Shown: positions 7,239 through 15,279, counted from the first letter of the stretch. The stretch is 15,279 bases of DNA from an uncultured Lachnospira sp. (GCA_900772425.1 CAAHEK010000046.1:1-15279); one strand, 5' to 3'. Translations and numbers: made by a program. The notes: generated by a model from the letters alone, not told the origin.

Positions 7239-8768
7239 ATGGCAGAGAATATGATGGGGGATATAATTACAGACCATCGTGAAAGAATGCTTAATTTAAA
7301 AAAATATTATCCGTTCTTTAAACTGATTGACGTATCATTTTCGCAATATAAAGACGGAAAATACGAAATCCTTGATATGGGATATATGCTCATGGCTATT
7401 TTGAGATTTTTTATTGAGGAGAACAACTTCAAGGAAAAGGATGTTACATATCCGGAATATCTGGATTTTATACGAGCTTTGTTAAAGAGGGATTTTGGAC
7501 TGGATTTATCGGATGAAGAAAGCAAGGATATAGCTGATTACATATTTGATAAAGTCAAGAATGAGGGTAGACCTTTTGAATTTTCTTACTTTGACCCGGT
7601 TAATAAGAAAAAATTCATTTCCAGAATGAAGATAATTGAAAGCTCAATAAGGGACAATACCGTATGGTATTCGATAAGCGCGGATGCGGTCGAATTCTAT
7701 CTTGACACCAAGGAGATAAAGGATGAAAGCAGAATAAGCGTTTCTCAGCTCCTTCTTGAGAAAATGATAAAGTCGCAGAATTTCAAAGGTGGTGCTGAGG
7801 TTGTAGAGCGCATCAATGAGGAAGTAAACAGACTCCAGATAAAGAAAAATGAAGTGCTTTCTATATTATCAAATGATATATTTGCCGGAATTAAGGCATA
7901 TGAAGAATTTGTTGATACAGGAATGAAATGGTTTGAGGACGAGGAAAAACTTTTCAACAGGAATAAAGAACTCATTGAATCGGCACTCAAACGAATGGAA
8001 AATGAAAACGATGCAAGCGAGAGTTACTATAGAACATACAACGAGATTTACAATCTTGAAAATCAGCTGAAGGTCGCAATGAACAGACACAGCGATTTGT
8101 TAAGAGCCTGCACAGATATGCAGAAGATGACGGATGAGGCTGTAAAGAAGGCAAAGCTTGGAAGATTAAGAACGCATATGGATTTTAAGAGCGTTCTCTC
8201 AGATATGATAAAACAGGATAATGCAGACAAGCTTGTAGATATGCTAAGCCATATTCTAAAGCCTAATATAAAAAAGACTTTCGATATAGTATCGATAGAT
8301 GATGCACTTACAGTCAAACCCGAAAAATATGAGAAAAAAGAGCTTGTCGATGAGGAAGAACCGGAAAAAATCATATTTGATGATGAAATAGAGGATGAGA
8401 GAATAAGACATAATTACATTTTTATCATGGAAAATCTGAAAGAGTGTTTGAAAAAATCGGACATGATTATGCTTGATAAATTTAATGAAATCATGAAAAA
8501 AGCGTATGGCGGAAATATACTTAAGAATGCGGATTATTATTCATTTTTTGTAAACCTAAGCCAGAAGGATGAATATACACTGGGAAAAGCAGGAGAAAGC
8601 GACAGTTTTCTTGATGATATTCTGAAAGAAGGATTTGAGGGTACTGAAGAATTTACATTTCATATTGAAAAGCAGCAGGAAGATATGCTGGATGTTTTTG
8701 AAGGCGCAGAAATGATGAATTTGAAATTCTGTGTCGGCGCCAAGCCGGAGGATAAAGATGGAAAATAG
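7239..8768 (+). CDS. jetA: JetA/MukF-like kleisin subunit of an SMC complex (DUF5716-like)
   Basis: The 509-aa product resembles the Wadjet JetA family (DUF5716-like), the kleisin of MukBEF-type SMC complexes, which bridges the ATPase heads and carries the KITE dimer. Residues 1-170 look like an N-terminal winged-helix dimerisation domain (YPFFKLIDVSFSQYKDGKYE, then a helix rich in Leu/Ile). Residues about 190-320 are long amphipathic helices with coiled-coil character (INEEVNRLQIKKNEVLSILS; NEIYNLENQLKVAMNRHSDL), as in MukF. An acidic linker near 365-395 (VDEEEPEKIIFDDEIEDERI) precedes a smaller C-terminal part. The start has AAAGGGGT (7225-7232) six bases upstream. It lies 28 bases after recR and overlaps jetB by 11 bp. 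The family name is recalled, not searched; the MukF-like role is inferred from architecture and neighbours. Confidence 0.82.
   Translation: MAENMMGDIITDHRERMLNLKKYYPFFKLIDVSFSQYKDGKYEILDMGYMLMAILRFFIEENNFKEKDVTYPEYLDFIRALLKRDFGLDLSDEESKDIADYIFDKVKNEGRPFEFSYFDPVNKKKFISRMKIIESSIRDNTVWYSISADAVEFYLDTKEIKDESRISVSQLLLEKMIKSQNFKGGAEVVERINEEVNRLQIKKNEVLSILSNDIFAGIKAYEEFVDTGMKWFEDEEKLFNRNKELIESALKRMENENDASESYYRTYNEIYNLENQLKVAMNRHSDLLRACTDMQKMTDEAVKKAKLGRLRTHMDFKSVLSDMIKQDNADKLVDMLSHILKPNIKKTFDIVSIDDALTVKPEKYEKKELVDEEEPEKIIFDDEIEDERIRHNYIFIMENLKECLKKSDMIMLDKFNEIMKKAYGGNILKNADYYSFFVNLSQKDEYTLGKAGESDSFLDDILKEGFEGTEEFTFHIEKQQEDMLDVFEGAEMMNLKFCVGAKPEDKDGK
8747..8751 (+). promoter_or_regulatory. GGAGG ribosome binding site that decides the jetB start inside jetA
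   Basis: GGAGG lies six bases before ATG 8758. A GTG at 8731 would give nine extra residues but has no Shine-Dalgarno sequence, so the ATG is preferred. The site sits inside the jetA coding sequence and links the two genes by translation. Confidence 0.8.
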
Positions 8769-9444
8769 AAATCTTGATAAAGCCCTGGATATAGTTTCAA
8801 GATTAATAACAGGGGAAAATGTAAGCGAACATGGAGCAAATGCTTCTTTATATCAGGAATATAACACTAATGCCGAGGTGTACGATATTGTACATTTGTC
8901 ATTAAAAAAGATGAATCTTAATGTTTATGAGTACAATAACGGACTTTTCATAGCACCCGGAGATAACAATAAGGTATTCGGTTACAGCAATGAAGAATTA
9001 AGAAAAGAGCTGGGGCTTAAGGTTAATAAAGAGCTGTATCTGGCTTATTTTGTAATATACAATATTATTACTGAATTTTATTCGGATACGGCAAGTTCTA
9101 CATATGCTGAATTTATCAGGGTTGAAGATGTAATAAGAAATGTTGATGAAGCTGTAATCGGAATTGTTGATAAAAAGAGCGGACTTGTTATGGATGAGGT
9201 GGAAGAGAACAGTTTTAAGCAGATAGCTTTAAGCTGGGATGAACTGCCTGTATCAGGAACAGAAGAAAATGCAGGACTTAGAGCCGCAAGAAATTCCAAA
9301 TCAGGATTTGTTAAGATGGTTTTGAATTTTTGTGTTGCACAGGAGTTACTTGTTGAGAGCCAGTCACGTTTTTATCCGACTGACAGATTTCATGCATTAA
9401 TAGAGAATTATTTTGATGACTATAAGGGACGATTTGCAGAGTAG
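8758..9444 (+). CDS. jetB: JetB/MukE-like KITE subunit (DUF6063-like)
   Basis: The 228-aa product is probably the small KITE (tandem winged-helix) subunit, equivalent to MukE, MksE or JetB, which binds the kleisin and DNA. I recall the family as DUF6063-like. Visible features are an N-terminal helix (NLDKALDIVSRLITG), a strand pair NLNVYEYNNGLFIAPGDNN that resembles a winged-helix wing, a Leu/Tyr-rich helix KVNKELYLAYFVIYNIITEF and a C-terminal helical part with FVKMVLNFCVAQELLV followed by RFYPTDRFHALIENYF. The size and its place between a kleisin-like and an SMC-like gene fit the mukF-mukE-mukB order. It overlaps jetA by 11 bp and ends 36 bases before jetC. No catalytic motif is seen. The role is inferred mainly from context. 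Confidence 0.78.
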   Translation: MENRNLDKALDIVSRLITGENVSEHGANASLYQEYNTNAEVYDIVHLSLKKMNLNVYEYNNGLFIAPGDNNKVFGYSNEELRKELGLKVNKELYLAYFVIYNIITEFYSDTASSTYAEFIRVEDVIRNVDEAVIGIVDKKSGLVMDEVEENSFKQIALSWDELPVSGTEENAGLRAARNSKSGFVKMVLNFCVAQELLVESQSRFYPTDRFHALIENYFDDYKGRFAE

Positions 9445-9480
9445 ATAAGGCATAATGGATAAGGCCTGGAAAGGAAAAGC

Positions 9481-12400
9481 ATGCCACAGATTAACAGAAT
9501 AAGGGTTAACAATGTAAAATATAATTTTGGTACTCAGGTGTATGACGATTTTGTTATGCGGTTTAATGGTAAGAACACCATATATGATCTCGCAAACGGA
9601 GGTGGTAAGAGCCTTCTTATGCTGCTTCTTATGCAGAACATGCTTCCTAATTGTACACTTGATGACAAGCAGCCTATAGAAAAACTCTTCAGACAGGGCG
9701 GTGGAAATACATGTATTCATTCACTTGTGGAGTGGAAGCTTGATTCCTGCTATCAGAAGGACGGATACAAGTATATGACAACGGGTTTCTGCGCAAGAAA
9801 AGGAAGAGGGGCAGAAGATGATGAGAGTGGCGCTGATGAGACAACTGGTGCATCTGTAAATGCGTCTGAAAATGTATCGTCTAACGGCAGTCAGACCGCT
9901 AGCATAGAATATTTTAATTACTGCATTTTCTATAGGGAATTCGGCGACAATGATATGAAAAATCTTCCTCTTAGCATTAACGGTGAGAGGGTTACTTATA
10001 ATGGATTAAAATCATACTTAAGAAATCTTGAAAAGAATGATTTCAGCGTATCTGTTAAAATATTTGACAGAAAAGGTGACTACCAGAGTTTCATAAGTAA
10101 TTATGGCATATATGAAAGTGCATGGGAAATTGTAAGGGGAATTAATAAAACAGAAGGCCATGTAAGAACATATTTTGAAACCAATTACAAAACCAGCAGA
10201 AAGGTTGTTGAGGACCTTCTTATTGAGGAAATAATACAGAAATCGTTTAATAACAGATTATCTGTAGATAACGATGAAGGCAAAATGGCACAGACACTTA
10301 TGGATATTAAGGACAAGCTTGTTGAGTTATCAAAGAAGCAGTCTGAGATAAGTGCATATGACAGCCAGATGGCAGCGATAGATAATTTCAGGGAATATGT
10401 TGGTTCATATAAGGATTTGTATGAGCGTAAGGAAAATATAGAAAAACTCCTCTTTGATATGCTTTTAGCCAGTAAGTCAGAGGTTGTTAAGGCACAGAAA
10501 GAAAATGACAGGTTAGAGGAGTTAAAAGAAGCTTCGCAGGAAAAAATAGCACAGGAAAATAAACTTATAGCAATTGCCGAGGTTATTGCACAGAAAAAGT
10601 CGATGGAGTCAGTTAAGGCTCTGGTTGATGAATCTGAGGATAAGAGAAAAAAAGCCTTAGAAAATATAGAGAGATTGCAGAACAGACTTACATTAATGGA
10701 AGCTGCGGTTGATTACAAGGATTATACAGAATATGAGAAGGCTTATAATGAGGCATCATATGCAGTGTCTAATTTTGGCAGGGAAAATTCCGAACTTAAG
10801 AATGAAATGATGCTTCTGGCTGAATTGTACCATGCCATTTATGAGGTACGGGAAAAGTCACTTGCATCAGATGAGAGTGATAAGCAGGGAAGAGCAGCTG
10901 CATTAAAGGAAGAAACAATCAGGCTTAAGGACAGCTTAAGAGAGGCTGACAAAAAGGCTGCTTCCGATAAGGGAATAAGAGAATATACAGAAAAAGAACT
11001 GGATAAAGAAGAACAAAAGCTTGAACAGCTGCTTTCACAGTATGGAATACTTATATCAGAAACAGCAGTAGGTGAATATGAGGAGGCTGTAAGTAATAAG
11101 AAAGACTTAGACAGAGAATATGCTGTACTTACAGATGAAAAAGAAAACTACAGAAAACAGCTTTTTAACCTTAATGGAGAGGAAGCTTCATCGGAAATAT
11201 GCATTACCATGTTAGGAAACCAGATTGAAGCATTGGAAAAGCAGGTTTCAGAGGATAATCCCGATGCTAAACGAATCGACAGCATAAAGAATATATATGG
11301 GTTATCGCCAAATGACGGACTTTCGGATAAGATACTTGAAACATATTCAGCTATGGACAGAGAGTATAATGAGGCTGACAAGAATGCTGATGTTTTAAGC
11401 AGATTTATAGAAAATGCGCAGAACGGAACTTATGTATGCGCTGATCCGTTAAGAGACAAGTTAAAGAATTATCTTATATCACAATACGGCGATGATGTTG
11501 TAGAAGGTCATGAGTGGTTTGCGGCATTAAATCCGGGACAGAAAAGAGATGTTCTGAAAAGAACTCCTTTTGTCGAGTACGGATTTATTATTAAAAATGA
11601 TTTTGAAAGAATTAAACAGGATAATGCATTGGCTAATTTTGAGAGAGGCGGATGTGTATACCCTGTTATAAGCGAACAGGTTTTATATGATACAAAGCTT
11701 GAGATAAATAAAGAGCTTATTGTATTTGCACTTAAGGATATGTCATTCCTACGCGACGATGCAAGGCTTGAAGCAGAGTTAAGACTTGCAAAGGATGAGC
11801 TTGAAAGCATCAATATAAAGCTTGATAAGTTAAGAGACAGAAAACAGCTTGTATGGGATGATTATATTTTTACAATAAAATATATATCTGCACACAATGA
11901 ATCTGACACACAGAAATCGATTGGGATTTTAAAGCAGGAAAAGGAAAATGAGCAGTCAAAGCTTCAAATCTGTAAAGATAAGATTGCCAGACTTCAGCTT
12001 CTTATCAGGGATAATGAAGAAAAGCTTGTAATCAGTGAGAAACAGCGTGTACAGACGGAAGAAAAGCTAAAGCAGTATCAGGATGTTATAAATGCTGATA
12101 GAAATATTTCAGCACTTAGAAAGTCGCTTGCAGAATATAAGGAAGCAGAAAAGGTCTCAGCAAACGAGGCAGCAGACCTTGAGAACAGACTTGCAAAGTC
12201 AGAGGAAGAGTTAAATGAGGCAGCAGATATGGCAGTTGCAGCTTTTAATGTCCATAAAAAGTTAAAGGACACATGGGAGTCAGAGTTTGCGCCATATTAC
12301 AGCACTGAGAACTCATTTGATGAAAATGTATACAAGAAATATGAGAATGACTCGGCAGAAGAGCTGGAAGTCAAGTTTTTAGGACTTAAGGAAGCATTTG

Positions 12401-13968
12401 AAAATAAGAATGGTGATTATAAGGATAAGCAGGCCCTGATGAACCATCTTAAGATTTCAATGGAAAAATGCAGACAGAATATAATCTATAAGGGTCTGGA
12501 CTTTGATGAGACCGCAGCAAAGGTTAATGATTCGGGAGCCGGATTGGATGACGGAAAGAAGCTTATGGAGGTTAAGGACGAGCTTGTAAGATTTAAGAAG
12601 GCTAACGAGAATAATGATGCCGAATATGAGGCACAAAGTGCGCTGCTTAACAGACTTGAAGGAAGTGTTACACACGGAATCAGCCAGATAGAAGAAAGAT
12701 TTGGAACATTTGAAGAGTTTGAATGTGACAATCCGGAGACATTCAGAAAACAGCATAAAGAGCTTGTTAAAGAGTTATCTCTTGGCTTAAAGAAACAGGA
12801 TGAGGATATTAAAAAAGCAAAGCAGGCGTTAAGTGATGCACAGGTACGAAGCAGAGACCTTGAAAGAATAGTTGCCAATGCCGGTATGCAGCTTCCTGAG
12901 GCTATGCCGGAGGAGGATTTAAACAAGCTTGTTAATGTTAATCTGGAAGAATATGAAGCTGTGCAGAAGGAATATGCATCAATTAATAAGCTTGAGTATA
13001 AAAAATCAGACGAATTTGCAAGAAAGAAGCAGCAGCTTATAGACTTGCTTGTTGGCTTTGAAGCTAAGGATTTGGCACAGGAAATCAGGCTTTCCCTTAA
13101 TATGCCTGAGAATATAGGTCAGACAGAACAGATGATGAAGTCCTTAGAGGAGACTAATACATTTATTGCACTTGAAAAATCCCGTGTCAGCAAAGGCATC
13201 GAGGATATGGAAAGAATTAAGGATAACTTTGAAAACAGATGTATACAGACCTGCAGCAATATAAAGACAGAGCTGGACAGGCTTCCTAAGCTTTCAGGAA
13301 TAACTCTCGATGGGGAGAATATTTCAATAATCAGTCTTAATATTCCTTATGTCAAAGAGGAAATGTACAAAGAAAGAATGTCATCATATATTGATGAGAC
13401 GGTAATGATAGCGGAAAGCTTTAAGGATATGTCTGAAAGACTTAAGTATATAAGAAACAGACTTATGTGGAAGAGATTATTCTCTGTTATTGTTACGGAT
13501 ATGAATGCAATCCGAATCAATCTTTATAAGAGAGAGCGGATTAAGGATCAGAGCAGATATTTAAGATATGAGGAAGCAGTTGGTTCAACGGGGCAGTCAC
13601 AGGGAATATATATACAGTTCCTTATTGCGATTATAAATTATATTTCTAACATGAATACGGCTTCAAAGGATGCCGGAGTTGTTGGCAAAACAATATTTAT
13701 TGATAATCCGTTTGGAGCAGCTAAGGATATTTATATATGGGAACCAATATTTAAACTGTTGGCAACCAACCATGTACAGCTTATTGTTCCGGCAAGAGGC
13801 GCCACACCTGCTATTGTGGGACGTTTTGATGTTAATTATATTCTTGGACAGAAGATGGCAGGAAAGAGGCAGCAGACAGTCGTTGTTGATTACTATAGCA
13901 ATGTTAAGGAAGAACAGATGGAATACACCCGTATGGATTACGAACAGGCTTCCTTTGATTTCCTTTAA
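9481..13968 (+). CDS. jetC: JetC/MukB-like SMC ATPase
   Basis: The 1495-aa product has the architecture of an SMC/MukB-type ATPase. The N-terminal head carries a P-loop in YDLANGGGKSLLML (K43-S44). A charged Ala/Ser/Thr/Asn-rich insert lies at 111-141. A first coiled-coil arm spans about 290-590, a hinge-like globular domain without heptads about 595-765, and a second, longer arm about 770-1300 with non-helical breaks near 936-970 and 1070-1085. The C-terminal head has a signature-like STGQSQG (1369-1375) and a Walker B strand TIFIDNPFG with D1408. The Walker B Asp is followed by Asn, not the usual catalytic Glu. GGAAAGGA lies a few bases upstream of the ATG. It would be the loop-extruding motor of the complex with JetA and JetB. 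MukB, MksB and SbcC-like proteins are alternatives, but the neighbours favour JetC. Confidence 0.85.
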   Translation: MPQINRIRVNNVKYNFGTQVYDDFVMRFNGKNTIYDLANGGGKSLLMLLLMQNMLPNCTLDDKQPIEKLFRQGGGNTCIHSLVEWKLDSCYQKDGYKYMTTGFCARKGRGAEDDESGADETTGASVNASENVSSNGSQTASIEYFNYCIFYREFGDNDMKNLPLSINGERVTYNGLKSYLRNLEKNDFSVSVKIFDRKGDYQSFISNYGIYESAWEIVRGINKTEGHVRTYFETNYKTSRKVVEDLLIEEIIQKSFNNRLSVDNDEGKMAQTLMDIKDKLVELSKKQSEISAYDSQMAAIDNFREYVGSYKDLYERKENIEKLLFDMLLASKSEVVKAQKENDRLEELKEASQEKIAQENKLIAIAEVIAQKKSMESVKALVDESEDKRKKALENIERLQNRLTLMEAAVDYKDYTEYEKAYNEASYAVSNFGRENSELKNEMMLLAELYHAIYEVREKSLASDESDKQGRAAALKEETIRLKDSLREADKKAASDKGIREYTEKELDKEEQKLEQLLSQYGILISETAVGEYEEAVSNKKDLDREYAVLTDEKENYRKQLFNLNGEEASSEICITMLGNQIEALEKQVSEDNPDAKRIDSIKNIYGLSPNDGLSDKILETYSAMDREYNEADKNADVLSRFIENAQNGTYVCADPLRDKLKNYLISQYGDDVVEGHEWFAALNPGQKRDVLKRTPFVEYGFIIKNDFERIKQDNALANFERGGCVYPVISEQVLYDTKLEINKELIVFALKDMSFLRDDARLEAELRLAKDELESINIKLDKLRDRKQLVWDDYIFTIKYISAHNESDTQKSIGILKQEKENEQSKLQICKDKIARLQLLIRDNEEKLVISEKQRVQTEEKLKQYQDVINADRNISALRKSLAEYKEAEKVSANEAADLENRLAKSEEELNEAADMAVAAFNVHKKLKDTWESEFAPYYSTENSFDENVYKKYENDSAEELEVKFLGLKEAFENKNGDYKDKQALMNHLKISMEKCRQNIIYKGLDFDETAAKVNDSGAGLDDGKKLMEVKDELVRFKKANENNDAEYEAQSALLNRLEGSVTHGISQIEERFGTFEEFECDNPETFRKQHKELVKELSLGLKKQDEDIKKAKQALSDAQVRSRDLERIVANAGMQLPEAMPEEDLNKLVNVNLEEYEAVQKEYASINKLEYKKSDEFARKKQQLIDLLVGFEAKDLAQEIRLSLNMPENIGQTEQMMKSLEETNTFIALEKSRVSKGIEDMERIKDNFENRCIQTCSNIKTELDRLPKLSGITLDGENISIISLNIPYVKEEMYKERMSSYIDETVMIAESFKDMSERLKYIRNRLMWKRLFSVIVTDMNAIRINLYKRERIKDQSRYLRYEEAVGSTGQSQGIYIQFLIAIINYISNMNTASKDAGVVGKTIFIDNPFGAAKDIYIWEPIFKLLATNHVQLIVPARGATPAIVGRFDVNYILGQKMAGKRQQTVVVDYYSNVKEEQMEYTRMDYEQASFDFL

Positions 13969-14011
13969 TGTAAGGTTTACAACAATAAAATGCTGTGTTA
14001 AACTTATGACA

Positions 14012-14045
14012 TGTATGGGTATAAGGCAGTATTTATGCTCATACA
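14012..14045 (+). other. 13-bp hairpin without T tract after jetC
   Basis: TGTATGGGTATAA (14012-14024) pairs fully with TTATGCTCATACA (14033-14045), with two G-U wobbles, around an 8-base loop. No T run follows, so it is not a standard terminator. It lies in the 154-base gap between jetC and the next gene and could be a processing or stability element. A second, 5-bp GC-rich stem is at 14067-14083 (GCGCC with GGCGT). Confidence 0.6.
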
Positions 14046-14122
14046 ACACTACGATAGTATATAAATGCGCCAAAGATAGGCGTTCGGATAAATAAATAAA
14101 AAAGAAAAGGTGGCGTCATATA

Positions 14123-15279
14123 GTGGATAAATACGAGTTTAATATAAAAGTTGAACAGATAAAAAAACTTGCCGCTAAAAAAGAATTTAAAGAAGCGGCG
14201 GCAATAGCGAAAGCTATGAACTGGCAGAAGGTTAAAGACTGGTCTACACTTGCAACAGTAATTAATGTGCAGGAGGCAGTCGGAGATTATGAAGAGGCAA
14301 GGGATATGGCCATACTTGCATATAACCGTAACCTTGGTGGAAGAAAGCTGGTATATAAGCTTACAGAGTTTTTTATTAAAGTTAAAGATTTTGATAATGC
14401 AAATCTTTTATATGAAGAATATGAGAAGGCATCTATGCATGATGTAAACAGATTTATTCTTTATTATGATTTAAGAAAAGCAGAAGGTGCATCTCTTAAT
14501 GAGCTTGTAGAAATTCTTGAAGATTACAAACAGCAGGAAATCGATGAAAAGTACATGTATGAGCTTGCAAAACTTTACAATAAGACCAACCGCAGGGAAG
14601 AATGTATTAAGACCTGTGATAATCTTGTTTTATGGTTTCAGGACGGAATTTATGTTGAAAAGGCAATTAAGCTTAAAGACAGCATGAATGCTGAACTTAC
14701 AGGAATACAGAAGAAGATTCTCGAAGATGTGAAGAATAAGAAGGAAGACGTTGAAGCTACTAAAGAAATCCTTTTTAACCAGCAGAGAGAACTTGCAAAG
14801 ATTAGAAAAGATGATGTTGATGATGCATTTCTTGAAGATGAAGGTGTTAAGCCTGAAACAGAGGCAGCTCCTGCTGCGCCAAAGGAAGAAGCAGAGGATG
14901 ACGGTGTTCTTTCAATGGAACTTGTTCAGAATAATCAGGACAGCAGACTTGGAGAATACATAAAGAATGCGATTACTAATCCGGCAGGAAAAGGTGATGA
15001 GGCAGCTATGGAAGCTGTATCGGAGACTGATGTGCAGGAAATAGAGGAAATCAAAGAATTTAAGAAAGCAGAAGATAAATCAGAGATTTCTGATGATGCA
15101 GATGCAGATAATGATACAAACGATACATTTGAAGTTGACTATGCAGCAGATGATGAAGATACAGAGACTGCTGATGATAAGGCGGCTTTCTTAGATAACG
15201 ATAAGCCACAGCTTGAGGTTTCGGAAGAAGGAAAGGCGGCAGCTTCACAGGGAAGAGAAAGAGCTTCATTATCTCTTAA
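14123..15279 (+). CDS. TPR-like helical protein with acidic low-complexity tail, 3' end beyond the window
   Basis: The frame is open from a GTG at 14123 to the last base, giving 385 codons with no stop, so the gene continues past the window. AAAGGTGG (about 14106-14113) lies nine bases before the GTG, and an in-frame stop at 14093-14095 limits any upstream extension. Residues 1-205 are a series of helix pairs with a TPR-like pattern (KEFKEAAAIAKAMNWQKV; VGDYEEARDMAILAYNRN; KDFDNANLLYEEYEKA; NRREECIKTCDNLVLWF). Residues about 205-240 look like a coiled coil (KKEDVEATKEILFNQQREL). From about 240 on, the protein is strongly acidic and low in hydrophobics, with many Asp, Glu and Ala. No nuclease or Toprim motif is seen in the visible part. 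It is not a recognisable JetD. Function unknown; a scaffold role with the neighbouring complex is possible. Confidence 0.88.
   Translation, partial: MDKYEFNIKVEQIKKLAAKKEFKEAAAIAKAMNWQKVKDWSTLATVINVQEAVGDYEEARDMAILAYNRNLGGRKLVYKLTEFFIKVKDFDNANLLYEEYEKASMHDVNRFILYYDLRKAEGASLNELVEILEDYKQQEIDEKYMYELAKLYNKTNRREECIKTCDNLVLWFQDGIYVEKAIKLKDSMNAELTGIQKKILEDVKNKKEDVEATKEILFNQQRELAKIRKDDVDDAFLEDEGVKPETEAAPAAPKEEAEDDGVLSMELVQNNQDSRLGEYIKNAITNPAGKGDEAAMEAVSETDVQEIEEIKEFKKAEDKSEISDDADADNDTNDTFEVDYAADDEDTETADDKAAFLDNDKPQLEVSEEGKAAASQGRERASLSL

Noticed and set aside
9481..13968. JetC-like protein as a RecN, SbcC or Rad50 homologue
   Set aside because: No zinc hook (CxxC at the middle of the coiled coil) is seen, and the kleisin-like and KITE-like genes directly upstream fit a MukB/JetC-type SMC better. 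A profile search would settle it.
14067..14083. A 5-bp GC-rich stem as an intrinsic terminator of jetC
   Set aside because: The stem is short and followed by an A-rich, not T-rich, stretch on the forward strand.
13670..14095. Reading frames on both strands over the end of jetC
   Set aside because: They are in other frames of the conserved ATPase C-terminus, have no ribosome binding site that stands out, and lack protein-like composition.
14123..15279. The gene after jetC as jetD
   Set aside because: The visible 385 residues are TPR-like helices, a coiled coil and an acidic tail, with no Toprim or winged-helix pattern expected of JetD.

Overview
The window looks like a chromosomal segment of a low-GC, Gram-positive anaerobe, most likely a member of the Lachnospiraceae (Clostridia). 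The evidence is the AT-rich coding sequence with strong AGGAGG-type ribosome binding sites, a long Bacillus/Clostridium-type SRP RNA with an Alu domain, the Firmicutes order SRP RNA-dnaX-ybaB-recR, and several protein families that I associate mainly with Lachnospiraceae (DUF6128-, DUF5716- and DUF6063-like). I see no insertion sequence, integrase, tRNA, CRISPR array or phage gene.

Layout. Bases 2-595 hold the 3' end of rsmA, closed by a clear intrinsic terminator. A lineage-specific protein with two conserved ends and an Asn/Lys/Glu-rich repeat linker follows (861-1913). It converges with, and overlaps by 22 bp, a reverse-strand pair: a GNAT acetyltransferase (1892-2437) and the tRNA adenosine deaminase tadA (2539-3015). 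A Gfo/Idh/MocA-type oxidoreductase (3141-4217) is divergent from tadA. The 403-base space up to dnaX is filled by a textbook sigma-A promoter (4289-4317) and the SRP RNA gene (about 4324-4588). After it come dnaX, ybaB and recR, joined by TAATG stop/start overlaps.

The most interesting part begins 28 bases after recR: three forward genes with the size order and features of a MukFEB/Wadjet-type SMC complex. They are a kleisin-like JetA/DUF5716 protein (509 aa), a small KITE-like JetB/DUF6063 protein (228 aa, overlapping jetA by 11 bp) and a 1495-aa SMC-like ATPase, JetC, with an N-terminal P-loop, two long coiled-coil arms, a central hinge-like domain and a C-terminal ATPase half. The nuclease JetD, which defines Wadjet plasmid defence, is not in the window. 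The next gene instead encodes a protein with TPR-like helices and a very acidic tail, which runs off the end of the window.

Working together. DnaX (clamp loader), YbaB (DNA binding) and RecR (recombination mediator) act at forks and gaps, and the JetABC-like complex would be expected to load on and extrude DNA. The simplest reading is a nuclease-less Wadjet/MksBEF-like condensin placed in a replication and repair operon, possibly a housekeeping chromosome-organising or repair system rather than plasmid defence. This is inference; the gene content and motifs are read directly from the sequence.
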